Positions 54,936 to 63,916 of a stretch of 64,000 nucleotides of DNA are shown here, piece after piece. The stretch comes from Bacteroidota bacterium (GTDB taxonomy: Bacteria > Bacteroidota > Bacteroidia > Palsa-965). A program made the position numbers and the translations under genes. The stretch lies in contig JAAFIA010000005.1 in NCBI GenBank assembly GCA_013298545.1, positions 39,402 through 103,401 on the forward strand. Direction: 5' to 3'. Under the pieces are notes generated by a model. It did no database searches. It had not been told where the DNA came from and worked only from the letters and a program-made list of their open reading frames with translations. Positions within the stretch are counted from its first letter, which is position 1. Each line of letters begins with the position of its first letter.

Positions 54936-56075
54936 ATGAAAGCACTATTTTATTTCGGTCTATTGGGCTTGCTCATTTTTGAAATTGCAGCCGTTTATTT
55001 TATCATGCCGTTTCCGGGTAGCCAGCGCATCAATAGTCTCGGATTGGCATACACCCTTTACCATTACCGTTGGGTCTTTCGTATTGTTTTTGTTATTTTA
55101 ATAGCTATCGGTTTTTTGCCTGCTTTTCGGAAAAGTAAAGTATGGCCTTCGTTGCTCATTGTTTTGGTAAGTGTGGTTACTTATTTCATCAATGCCAAGA
55201 TGTTTGCCGAAGCTATTTTTCATCAACCCAAACAAGTTCTTTTTGCCAATCAGCAAACCTCTAAATTGCCTGCCGATGCGGTTGTGCTTGTTGTTGCAAA
55301 TGGCAATGAAGCCAAAGCATTTCCAATTCGATACATTGCGTATCACCATCAAGTTCAAACAACAGTTGGCGGCAAAAAATTATTGGTAACCTATTGCGAT
55401 GTGTGTCGGAGTGGTTATGTGTTTGAACCTTTGGTGAATGGAAAAGCAGAAACATTCCGACTCGTGGGCATGGATCATTTCAATGCCATGCTGGAAGATC
55501 ATAGCACAAAAACGTGGTGGCGACAAGCAACTGGCGAAGCTGTTGCAGGAGAACTCAAAGGGCAAACCTTACCAATCTTTTCATCGCAACAAATGAGTTT
55601 GGCGCAATTCTTCACCTTGCATCCAAACGGAACAGTCATGCTTCCCGATCCTGCATTTGAAAAACGATACGATCAAACAGGAGCTTTCGGAAAAGGGAAA
55701 GATACCGATTCGTTGACTTACACAGACACGACTTCATGGAAAGAAAAATCGTGGGTTGTTGGTGTGGTAGCTGGCCATAAATCGAAAGTATATGACTGGA
55801 ATGTGTTGAAGCAAAAAAACATCATCAACGATACTATTGGAAATATACCCATCTCGCTTGTGATGCTTGCCGATGAGAAAAGTTTTTTTGCATTTCAGCG
55901 AAACAAAGCTGAATCATTTGTGCTGCGCAACGATTCACTTATTTCAACTACATCATCCTATGCCATCACAGAAGTTATGCTTGGGAAACAATTTGTTTCT
56001 TTGCAAGCGAATCAAACATACTGGCATACTTGGCGTGTTTTTCATCCACACACAACACGCTACAACGCAGATTAA
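54936..56075 (+). CDS. DUF3179 membrane protein
   Basis: A 379-residue protein with three or four N-terminal membrane segments (about 4-25, 46-64, 71-88) and a large DUF3179 domain (about 110-350). The domain has the conserved Cys pair in VTYCDVCRSGYVF and a WWRQATGEAV segment. DUF3179 proteins are predicted extracytoplasmic and of unknown function; the CxxC could bind metal or be redox-active. It is 32 bases before the MFS gene. Confidence 0.82.
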   Translation: MKALFYFGLLGLLIFEIAAVYFIMPFPGSQRINSLGLAYTLYHYRWVFRIVFVILIAIGFLPAFRKSKVWPSLLIVLVSVVTYFINAKMFAEAIFHQPKQVLFANQQTSKLPADAVVLVVANGNEAKAFPIRYIAYHHQVQTTVGGKKLLVTYCDVCRSGYVFEPLVNGKAETFRLVGMDHFNAMLEDHSTKTWWRQATGEAVAGELKGQTLPIFSSQQMSLAQFFTLHPNGTVMLPDPAFEKRYDQTGAFGKGKDTDSLTYTDTTSWKEKSWVVGVVAGHKSKVYDWNVLKQKNIINDTIGNIPISLVMLADEKSFFAFQRNKAESFVLRNDSLISTTSSYAITEVMLGKQFVSLQANQTYWHTWRVFHPHTTRYNAD

Positions 56076-56107
56076 TTTTGATTTTGTAACTTCATCAAAC
56101 AAATTGC

Positions 56108-57673
56108 ATGGCCGAAATAGAAAAATCAAAAGGCATCTGGCGTGTCATTACGGCTTCGTCAGTAGGTACGCTGATTGAGTGGTACGATTTCTACATCTTC
56201 GGAAGTCTAGCCGTAATCATTTCGTCGCAATTTTTTCCAGAAGATAAAGGCTCTGCGGGTTTGCTTTCAACGCTTGCCATTTTTGCCGCAGGGTTTATTG
56301 TGCGTCCTTTTGGTGCGCTTGTGTTTGGTCGCTTGGGCGATCGGGTGGGACGGAAGTACACCTTTTTACTCACGCTTGTACTCATGGGCGGATCGACGTT
56401 TGCGATTGGCTTGATTCCGAATTACAAAAGCATTGGTATGGCTGCGCCCTTGTTGATTTTGTTTTTGCGTTTGGTACAAGGACTTGCACTTGGCGGCGAA
56501 TATGGCGGTGCAGCAACGTATGTAGCCGAACATGCTCCTGCCAATCGACGTGGATTTTTTACCAGTTGGATTCAGACGACGGCAACGCTTGGGCTATTCG
56601 CATCGCTCGGTGTTATTATTCTGACGCGAAATATTTTAGGTGTAGAAAAGTTTATGGATTGGGGTTGGCGCATTCCGTTCTTGCTATCAGCGGTCTTGGT
56701 GGTGCTTTCGGTTTACATCCGATTGAAGATGAACGAATCGCCACTTTTCGAAAAATTAAAAAAGACAGGAACAACATCGCGCAACCCAATCAAAGAAAGT
56801 TTTACCAAACGCGAAAATTTAAAAATGGTTTTACTCGCGCTCTTTGGTGCGGTGATGGGGCAAGGTGTTGTTTGGTACACCGGACAATTTTATGCGCAAT
56901 CGTTTATCGAAAATGTATGTAAAATCGATTTTGTACAATCGCGCACCATTTTGCTTTGGGCCATTGCTTTTGCAACACCATTCTTTGTGGTGTTTGGTGC
57001 ATGGAGCGACAAGGTGGGGCGGAAATGGATCATGCTTGCAGGCATGTTTCTCGGTGTGCTTTGCTATCGGCCCATCTATCAATGCTTTCTTGATTTAACG
57101 AGCGAGAAAAACAAAACCGAGTTGTCCGAGAAAAGACAAACAACGCGTTTGGTCTCCGCATTAACAACTTCATCCGATTCACTCGTCAAAGAAACAACGG
57201 TGAAATTTTTTACAGATGGCGCGGTATTTAAAGAAACAAAAACCGATACACTTTATGCCGATTCGCAGCAGAAGACCATCAAGCCGCTCGTGAAAGTGGA
57301 GAAAAAATTAGGCGATGGACACTACTGGATTTTTATTTTCCTCGTCTTTATACAAGTTGTTTTTGTAACGATGGTTTACGGACCAATCGCTGCATTTTTA
57401 GTCGAATTGTTTCCCACGCGCATACGCTACACGAGTATGTCGTTGCCTTACCACATTGGCAATGGTGTGTTTGGCGGACTTGTTCCATTCATCAGTACCT
57501 TGATTATTGAATATACCAAAACACCAGAAAATCCGACCGGAAATCCATTGGCCGGATTGTGGTATCCGATTTCGGTTGCAGCCGTTTGTCTGATCGTGGG
57601 TATGCTTTATCTGTCAAACAAAAAAAGCAAACATGCAACGGATGCCGATCCAAATTTAGCTACGAATAACTAA
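56108..57673 (+). CDS. MFS metabolite:H+ symporter with a soluble insert
   Basis: A 521-residue inner-membrane transporter of the MHS/ProP-like branch: GTLIEWYDFYIFGSLA start, GALVFGRLGDRVGRKYTFL (motif A) and RLVQGLALGGEYGGAATYVAEHAP. Such proteins import organic acids or compatible solutes. A charged, soluble insert of about 70 residues (roughly 330-400) sits between two helices of the C-terminal half, which is longer than usual. A small membrane protein gene follows 6 bases later. Confidence 0.85.
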   Translation: MAEIEKSKGIWRVITASSVGTLIEWYDFYIFGSLAVIISSQFFPEDKGSAGLLSTLAIFAAGFIVRPFGALVFGRLGDRVGRKYTFLLTLVLMGGSTFAIGLIPNYKSIGMAAPLLILFLRLVQGLALGGEYGGAATYVAEHAPANRRGFFTSWIQTTATLGLFASLGVIILTRNILGVEKFMDWGWRIPFLLSAVLVVLSVYIRLKMNESPLFEKLKKTGTTSRNPIKESFTKRENLKMVLLALFGAVMGQGVVWYTGQFYAQSFIENVCKIDFVQSRTILLWAIAFATPFFVVFGAWSDKVGRKWIMLAGMFLGVLCYRPIYQCFLDLTSEKNKTELSEKRQTTRLVSALTTSSDSLVKETTVKFFTDGAVFKETKTDTLYADSQQKTIKPLVKVEKKLGDGHYWIFIFLVFIQVVFVTMVYGPIAAFLVELFPTRIRYTSMSLPYHIGNGVFGGLVPFISTLIIEYTKTPENPTGNPLAGLWYPISVAAVCLIVGMLYLSNKKSKHATDADPNLATNN

Positions 57674-57679
57674 GGTGAT

Positions 57680-57904
57680 ATGAATCAGATGAAACGCTTT
57701 TTAGGATTGGTGTGGATGCTTTTAGGTCCACTTGTCTTGTTGTTTCTCATTTATGAAGCAATCAAGAAGAATACGCTCGAAACCAGTACTTCCAATGATT
57801 TGCTGCAATGGGGCATCATCATCACAATTTTTATTCCGATTGCGGTTGGCTTGATTCTGTTTGGGTACTACGCTTGGCGTGGAGCTTATGATGGGGAAGA
57901 ATGA
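57680..57904 (+). CDS. Small two-helix membrane protein partnered with the MFS transporter
   Basis: A 74-residue protein with two membrane segments (about 6-25 and 44-65). Small proteins of this form follow MFS transporters of the same type in other Bacteroidota, so it may be a subunit or stabiliser. It starts 6 bases after the transporter gene. Confidence 0.7.
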   Translation: MNQMKRFLGLVWMLLGPLVLLFLIYEAIKKNTLETSTSNDLLQWGIIITIFIPIAVGLILFGYYAWRGAYDGEE

Positions 57905-57917
57905 TTTTTTTGATTTA

Positions 57918-57980
57918 GAAGTTGTTTAAAATTTGTTCCGATGCTTCGGAACAAAGGATAAAATTTAAACAGGCTCTTAG
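57918..57980. repeat. MITE-like dispersed repeat, copy 3 (short type, 63 bp)
   Basis: Only the two ends remain (GTTGTTTAAAATTTG and CAAAGGATAAAATTTAAACAGGCTC) joined by one palindrome TTCCGA-TGCT-TCGGAA (57936-57951). The core is gone. It borders the TIR locus on its downstream side. Confidence 0.85.
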
Positions 57981-58009
57981 TATTTATGAATTAAAACCAC
58001 TTTAATATT

Positions 58010-59107
58010 TTATTCCACGTCTTTAATCCGCCATTGATTTTGGCTGTATGTCAAACTATATTTTTCTATTGGTTTGAAACCGTGCATACTTATTTGTTGT
58101 GTTTTTTTGTGCGTTAATTTTGTAAACACTAAATCACCATATACCACACGCAATGGATGCGTGTAGCTGACGTAAACCATAATCGTATCTGCAACACGTT
58201 TATTGTCTATAATTTTAAATAGGACTCGTTTAGGTTCTTTTACAACAAATCTGTAACGCTTTAATTGTGCCGTATGTTCCGTAGCTAATTTATACACATC
58301 GGGCCAAGTCATACCATATTTCGCGTCGGGCGATTCGAAGGCAGGAAATCCAAATGCTTCGATGCTTTTTTTTTCGGCAAGCGTTATGTAGTCATTACTA
58401 AACGAATACGCAGTGTGTTCCTGTTTTGCGTTCTTTCCAAAATTCGCATAGTCATCCAATAACGTTTCGATGCCAATTCGCTGGCCTTTATGGTGCTTTA
58501 CTGCTTCTTTAAATTTAGTATCAAGGTCTGATTGAAAATTAGCGATTCGTCTTTGAATTAAGTTATTGATTTCTGTCTTGCTTGGCGATTCAATTTTTGT
58601 TTTTTGCTTGGTATAAGCAAATAGGCTTGTGATGGCTATCATAAAAAGCATGAAATTGATCCATTGCTTGCGTTGTTTGCGGAGGCCAGCTTTCCTTCTT
58701 TTTCCAAGCGCATGGCATAAATTATTGATGATGTCATCTACTCCAATCTGTGTTGATTCGGCATAATGATCGACCAATTCAGGAAAATTATTTTTAACGT
58801 CATCCATTGAGATGTTGTGCTAAATCGGAAAAATCAAGGTGCGCCCTTCTTTTTTTTCGCGCCTTAAAATATGATTTCGTTCGATAGCTGGCCAATTTCG
58901 GATATAATGCCGACTCAAAATAATAATACAATACTCAGACTCTTCAAGTCCAGTATAAATTGTTTCGGAAACAGAATCGCCAAGGCCCAATTCATCGCCC
59001 GCGTAATAAACTTTCAAGCCGCGCTTCTTTAAACCACGTGCAATGGATGATGCTACGGCTGATTTATCTTCGATGGCATAAGAAATAAAAACATCGTACG
59101 TTTTCAT
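58010..59107 (-). pseudogene. TIR-transmembrane protein, interrupted by one in-frame amber codon
   Basis: A paralogue of the intact gene just upstream (59185-60288). The reading frame is continuous over 365 codons except for a TAG at 58822-58820, where the paralogue has Trp (FPVWHNIT against FPI-stop-HNIS). The first part (95 residues) is a TIR domain (YDVFISYAIEDKS, YCIIILSRHYIRNWPAIE). The part after the stop (265 residues from a possible internal ATG at 58807) holds the membrane segment and the C-terminal domain. It is either a recent pseudogene or makes a free TIR domain. Last gene of the TIR locus. Confidence 0.85.
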
Positions 59108-59184
59108 CTAACCTGTTGCGTTTGGGGACGATTGGAGATTAATGACAGATTATTTGGACTTATTTTTTTACGAAAAGCAACTAC

Positions 59185-60288
59185 TCACTCAACGCGATCA
59201 ATTTCCCATACGTTATTTTGATGTGTCAAAACATATTCTTCACTTGGCTTAAATCCATACATGCGAATCTGCTGTTTTTTTAAGCGTTCTTTTTCATCGT
59301 ATTTTAATGTGCCATATACAATGCGTATAGGCCTTTTGTATGTTACTAAGACGTGAATTTCGTTTTGTTGTCTAAAAAAAGTATCGACTTTAAAATCAAC
59401 GCTAGATGGTTCTTTGACGATATATAGTAGGGCCGTTTTCTCGTTCAAGTCTGTCGGCTTGAGTAAGTAACTATCTGGCCAAATAATTCCATAATGCGAA
59501 TCCGGGGTGTCAAATGCCGGTGTTTTCAGCGCTTTTATATTGGCGAGTCCGGAGATATTTTTTTCGTGATTGACAAAAATGTATTCATTCCGTTGACGTT
59601 TCGATTTTTTTCCAAACTGTGTATAACGTAGCAATAAAGAATCAAAACTTATTTTTTGACCATATTCTTCTCTGATTTTTTTCTCAAACTCGTTTTCGAT
59701 AGTCGTTTCAATGGTGTGGATTTTTTCAGTAACAATTTTTTCTACGGTTTCGCGATCTGGATAAGTAATTAAAACAGATCTTCCTTCGTAGTATAGAAAT
59801 GAAGACAAGCAGAGAATCAATGCCGATGCTGCAATTACGCGTCGCTTTTTTTTAGTTCGATGCTCTTTCCGTTTCTTGATAATTGCGTTGTATAAATTGT
59901 CCACCAAATTGGGCAAACTAGTTTGCGATGACTCGGCATAATGATCAAGCAACTCAGGAAAATTAGTTTTCACGTCATGTACTGTAATGTTATGCCAAAC
60001 CGGAAAAATTAAAATACGTTTTTCTTTTTTTTCACGCCGCAAAATATGGCTACGTTCAATGATGGGCCAACTGCGTATATAATATTTACTTAAAACAACA
60101 ATGCAGTATTCAGATTCTTCTAAACCTTCATAAATGGTATCGGATACCAAATCGCCCGCGCTCAGTTCATCGCCTGCAAAATAGACTTTTAGTCCTTTTT
60201 GTTTTAAACCAGCAGCAATGCCCGAAGCCAAAAGCGATTTGTCTTCGATGGCATACGAGATAAAAACATCATACATTTTTTTGATCAT
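59185..60288 (-). CDS. TIR-domain protein with one membrane segment and a C-terminal domain
   Basis: A 367-residue protein: TIR domain (about 5-105) with YDVFISYAIEDKS, LEESEYCIVVLSKYYIRSWPIIE where the Glu matches the NADase Glu position of TIR enzymes, a membrane segment near 150-170, and a C-terminal domain of about 190 residues that would lie outside the cytoplasm (IRMYGFKPSEEYVLTHQNN near the end). Bacterial TIR domains often degrade NAD in anti-phage defence. It starts 23 bases after the NTPase-like gene and is followed by its nonsense-mutated paralogue, so it belongs to one four-gene unit. Confidence 0.8.
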   Translation of the reverse strand: MIKKMYDVFISYAIEDKSLLASGIAAGLKQKGLKVYFAGDELSAGDLVSDTIYEGLEESEYCIVVLSKYYIRSWPIIERSHILRREKKEKRILIFPVWHNITVHDVKTNFPELLDHYAESSQTSLPNLVDNLYNAIIKKRKEHRTKKKRRVIAASALILCLSSFLYYEGRSVLITYPDRETVEKIVTEKIHTIETTIENEFEKKIREEYGQKISFDSLLLRYTQFGKKSKRQRNEYIFVNHEKNISGLANIKALKTPAFDTPDSHYGIIWPDSYLLKPTDLNEKTALLYIVKEPSSVDFKVDTFFRQQNEIHVLVTYKRPIRIVYGTLKYDEKERLKKQQIRMYGFKPSEEYVLTHQNNVWEIDRVE

Positions 60289-60311
60289 TTTAGGGTCGAT
60301 CTACTAGGTAC

Positions 60312-62924
60312 TCAAAAACGCATTAACTTATCAATCCACCAAGCCATGCTTTCTCCAATTGTGCCGCGTTGCGCGCGCATGCGTTGTGAAACCACATATA
60401 AATAGGATGCACTTGTCTTTTGGTACATCAGTAAGGTGCGCATCAGTTCAATCAATATTATTTTTTCTTCTGCTGTTTTATACCACAACCAAAAAAATAT
60501 TCGAATGCGTGACCAAAGCGATAGCGTTGGCATCTGTGGATAGTGAATATATGCCTGTACTTGTTGTTGCTGCGCCTGTTGTGTTTGCTGTTGTGTTCGC
60601 TGAATGCGCTCTCGTTCCTGCGCATCTGCTGCATAAACGGCTGCCGCAGTCAGTTTGGGTTCGTCGCGATCAAGAATGACGGCAAACTCAATCAACGAGA
60701 GCGTTGCGAGTTCTCTTGCAAATGCATGCTTACCCGTCAACCATTGCATAATAACTTTTTCAATGGCTGTTGACTCACGGCTTTGATTAGGGAAAACAGG
60801 TATGATGTAATTTTGAATCACAATTGTATAATAACCGTTTGATATGAGACTTCGTTGCCGTAAATAAACGATACCAATGGCCTGAATTAAAGCCAGCCGA
60901 TCTAACGTTCCAAACTTTTTGTAAATAGGTTCAATGTATTGAATAATATAATCCGGTTGTACCGCAATTAAAGACGCTGCCGTATGTAAAATAAAAGACC
61001 GAATGCTCTGCCGTTGCTCCTTGTTCTGCAAATGCTCGAGCAGATTCCAAACATCCCGCAACGAAATAACATCACGATCACCAGTGTAAGGAATTGAACT
61101 ATAAATATTCAAAATTAAAATCAGGCATGTATCACGTAATGTTGGTTTTTGTCTGCGGTTAAATTCAGAAGCCTCATTCAGACAAGATTGTAGCCACTTA
61201 TCTAAAATAGATTTTACAAGTAATGGCTCTGTTTCGTACTTTTTTGTGATAAAACGCGTGAGTAATTCGGTATAATTAGATTGTATTGCAAAAAAATCAA
61301 ATACGTCTTGCTGAATTAAGCTAAAGTGATTTTCTAATAATTCTTCCAGTATTTCTTTTAATGGCGCTTCTAAGTCTTGTCGATTACTAAATCCAATTAG
61401 AAGCATCATGATCCGTTGATCGAGATTGCCTGGCCGATCATACTCTGCAGCATATTTTAAGGTTAGGATAATAGACGCTTTTAAATTTTTCGAGTTTTTC
61501 TCGCTCCAGCGCATCAATGTTGAAAACATTTGTTCTTCCTGCTCAAATGCCCGCCAGCGCGAAATTGCTTTGGCTGTTATGCGCCTTGTGGTGATGTCGC
61601 CAGAGGCGGCTAGGCTTAATAATTTAGGCTCGGCATGTTGTAACGAAACAAGTCCAATATCACTTATTGTTTCTGCTGCAACTACCCGCAATCGTTTTCC
61701 ACGCTCGGTATTGCCATTGATTTCGGTATCAACAATACGATTTGCGGCTTGAGCAGAAGAAGCACCAGCAAGATCTGTTAAAACCGTAAAGGCAGATAAA
61801 ATATGACGGCGGTAGTTTGGCCATGCTGCGCGAATAATCTCTGCCCGTTGATTTGGAAATTTGCAAGTGATCAATTGACGACCATCGTCAAAACGTTCTA
61901 GGTTAAAAAAGTTTAGTAAAAAATCTAAATCACAGTAATCTAAAGATTGCAAACGCGCATCGCGATAATGCCAAAAGTCTTGCGCAATGCGTTGCATCAC
62001 AGCAAAAAACTGATCGTCGAATAAACCATCCAACAATGCCGCGCCAAGTGCAATTAGACGTTCGCTCGCTTTGAGCGATTGGTACCACTTTGTTACCAAC
62101 GTTTCGCGTTTATCTTTAATGATGAAAATAGCATCGTTTATTTTCTTGTCAAAATGATCATCGCTTTGATTGGCTTCAAGCAACATAAAGAAAAAATCGA
62201 TTTGACTCGGTGTTTCAAAACGCTCTGCAATTTGGGCCATAGATTGTTGTGGCGATAGTTTAGTTTCGCTACTGAGAGCAAGTTCGGCATCGAGCTTGAA
62301 AATTGTGCGATGAAAATTTGCTTTCTTAATGGCATACTGAAGAAGCGTTTCCGAACTGTAAATTCCACTATTGGGAATTTCAAACCAATACAAATCCAGC
62401 ACCGCTTCTGCTTGTTGCCAACTTTGTGCCGTAATTTCCGATGTGATGATGATGTAATGCTTGTATTCGTGCGCAATAGAGGCAAATTGCGCGAGGTTGT
62501 AGCCAATCTGTTGTGGATTGAGATCGGGCAAAATAAAAAGTGTTTCCTTTTGTTCCTCACAAATTTCTTTGAATAGAGAACTAAAGTCCTCAGAATCTCG
62601 CCATTCTTTTAGTTGAAGTGTAGGGAACTCATTTTTAAAATTACTCGACAAGTGCCGCGCAAACGCATTCTTATCAAAACCAGAACCACCGCCAAGGACT
62701 TGCAAACGCTTATCCTTTAATTTATCAAATACAAGTTGCGTGAATATAGGTGCAGCATAAAATGTATCATTATAAACAGCAGGATTTATTTTTGAAAAAC
62801 CTTCATCACTATCGGCCATATAGATTTCTGTGATGTTGATATCGTGCCCCGCAATATTCCCAAATGAACTTTGGCTATTGTTGTTGACCGATACTGCCGG
62901 ACCTGTTGGGTTTATAGTTTCCAT
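60312..62924 (-). CDS. STAND-like NTPase/helical-repeat protein with an N-terminal Asn/Gly-rich motif
   Basis: An 870-residue protein. The N-terminus carries SVNNNSQSSFGNIAGHDIN (about 12-30), matching the tail of the upstream TIR protein. An NTPase-like region follows with a degenerate P-loop LGGGSGFDKNA (about 77-87), a Walker-B-like TLFILPDLN (about 128-136) and a sensor-like YIIITSE. After a winged-helix-like part (about 245-320) the remaining 500 residues are helical, HEAT/TPR-like repeats. The order motif - NTPase - repeats is that of NLR-type immune receptors, but the P-loop is unusual and no family can be named with certainty. Its ATG lies one base after the TIR stop codon. Confidence 0.7.
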   Translation of the reverse strand: METINPTGPAVSVNNNSQSSFGNIAGHDINITEIYMADSDEGFSKINPAVYNDTFYAAPIFTQLVFDKLKDKRLQVLGGGSGFDKNAFARHLSSNFKNEFPTLQLKEWRDSEDFSSLFKEICEEQKETLFILPDLNPQQIGYNLAQFASIAHEYKHYIIITSEITAQSWQQAEAVLDLYWFEIPNSGIYSSETLLQYAIKKANFHRTIFKLDAELALSSETKLSPQQSMAQIAERFETPSQIDFFFMLLEANQSDDHFDKKINDAIFIIKDKRETLVTKWYQSLKASERLIALGAALLDGLFDDQFFAVMQRIAQDFWHYRDARLQSLDYCDLDFLLNFFNLERFDDGRQLITCKFPNQRAEIIRAAWPNYRRHILSAFTVLTDLAGASSAQAANRIVDTEINGNTERGKRLRVVAAETISDIGLVSLQHAEPKLLSLAASGDITTRRITAKAISRWRAFEQEEQMFSTLMRWSEKNSKNLKASIILTLKYAAEYDRPGNLDQRIMMLLIGFSNRQDLEAPLKEILEELLENHFSLIQQDVFDFFAIQSNYTELLTRFITKKYETEPLLVKSILDKWLQSCLNEASEFNRRQKPTLRDTCLILILNIYSSIPYTGDRDVISLRDVWNLLEHLQNKEQRQSIRSFILHTAASLIAVQPDYIIQYIEPIYKKFGTLDRLALIQAIGIVYLRQRSLISNGYYTIVIQNYIIPVFPNQSRESTAIEKVIMQWLTGKHAFARELATLSLIEFAVILDRDEPKLTAAAVYAADAQERERIQRTQQQTQQAQQQQVQAYIHYPQMPTLSLWSRIRIFFWLWYKTAEEKIILIELMRTLLMYQKTSASYLYVVSQRMRAQRGTIGESMAWWIDKLMRF

Positions 62925-62925
62925 C

Positions 62926-63510
62926 TTAGAGTAAGTGAATTGAATTGATGTTTCCTCCTGCTACATTCCCAATGTTTGTATTGTTGTTATTGGAAATAGA
63001 AATTCCTGCTTGTATCGGATGTTGTTGTTCAGGTATTGTTTTTTTACGTTTTTTCTTTTTTTTATTCGGTAGCTTTATGCTTGTTGTTTTCGGTTGTGCG
63101 TGCACAACTTCAATGACGCGATCAACAATATAGGCTATGCCTTTGCTCGACGAAATGGCATACCTGTCCGCTAGAACCGGCAATCTACTGCGCAACTCGT
63201 CGATACTGATTTTGTGTAACACAGGTAATATTCGTTTGCGTTGGTCTTCAACAGCAAACAAGGTTTCCAACTCTTTCATGGCCCAGGCTTTTTCTAAATA
63301 CGTTGGACTGATGAGGACCAATCCATATTCAGACTCTAGGAGTGCTTTGTTGATACTTGACGAGATGGATGTGCCAATTGTTAATTCAAATCCTGAATAC
63401 CAAACGCGTATTCCTTTTCGTTTTAGTTCGAGCGCCAATTCGTTGGCAAAATCATTTTTATCTTCAAACGCATGCGAGATAAAAAGGTCATAAGTGTATT
63501 TTTCCATCAT
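62926..63510 (-). CDS. TIR-domain effector with C-terminal Asn/Gly-rich motif
   Basis: A 194-residue soluble protein. The TIR domain (about 5-135) has YDLFISHAFEDKNDF, GTSISSSINKALLESEYGLVLIS and WAMKELETL, whose Glu matches the catalytic Glu of NAD-cleaving TIR enzymes. A Lys-rich linker (KKKKKRKK, about 150-157) leads to the tail NNNNTNIGNVAGGNIN (about 173-188). The same motif stands at the N-terminus of the next protein, which is the layout known for amyloid-signalling effector/receptor pairs. It is the first gene of the locus, with an inverted repeat 36 bases upstream. Confidence 0.82.
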   Translation of the reverse strand: MMEKYTYDLFISHAFEDKNDFANELALELKRKGIRVWYSGFELTIGTSISSSINKALLESEYGLVLISPTYLEKAWAMKELETLFAVEDQRKRILPVLHKISIDELRSRLPVLADRYAISSSKGIAYIVDRVIEVVHAQPKTTSIKLPNKKKKKRKKTIPEQQHPIQAGISISNNNNTNIGNVAGGNINSIHLL

Positions 63511-63851
63511 ATAAAATAAAAAAGATGTGCGCGCTTTAGCGATGACGTAATCTGATTACGACAGGAACAAGACGATTTTGAAGAGAGGGTAATCAGCAAG
63601 CTACTTACGCGTGTATGAAAATCCAAGTAGCTCCGTGGCTATCTCTTGTTTCATTGCACGGTGGAAATGTTTCGCCCGACGAAATTCTTATGGTATAGGA
63701 TCGATGTTGCTGGCAATAATACGTGCCACTTTGAGTGCATGTTTGGCCTGTTTTCATGTTTTTTTTAACGAAATAACAGAAAGGTCAATCAAATTGCAAT
63801 GTAGATTTCTAAACAGGCCGAATTGTTTTCTGAACGTCTATTTTTTGCGCT
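63511..63851. other. Upstream region of the TIR locus
   Basis: This 341-base stretch has the promoter region and the inverted repeat at 63546. An 84-codon frame at 63611-63865 runs into the dispersed repeat and has no recognisable features. I see nothing else in it. Confidence 0.4.
63546..63560. promoter_or_regulatory. Candidate operator of the TIR locus
   Basis: CGTAATC-T-GATTACG is a perfect 7-bp inverted repeat with one central base, 36-50 bases before the TIR start codon. Size and place fit a dimeric repressor or activator site. Confidence 0.45.
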
Positions 63852-63916
63852 TAGAGCCTGTTTAAAATTTGTTCCGATGCTTCGCAACAAAGGATGGAAT
63901 TTAAACAGGCTCTTAG
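63852..63916. repeat. MITE-like dispersed repeat, copy 4 (short type)
   Basis: GAGCCTGTTTAAAATTTG and CAAAGGATGGAATTTAAACAGGCTC around a slightly decayed palindrome TTCCGATGCTTCGCAA. Almost identical to copy 3 on the other side of the TIR locus. Confidence 0.85.

Noticed and set aside
58010..59107. Two separate genes (a 95-residue TIR protein and a 265-residue membrane protein)
   Set aside because: The two parts are in the same frame, match the full length of the intact paralogue, and are parted only by one TAG where the paralogue has TGG.
58010..63510. Thoeris system
   Set aside because: TIR proteins are present, but there is no SIR2/SLOG-type ThsA protein; the partner is an NTPase/helical-repeat protein.
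63611..63865. 84-codon plus-strand frame before the repeats
   Set aside because: It runs into the dispersed repeat, has no recognisable domain and no supported start.
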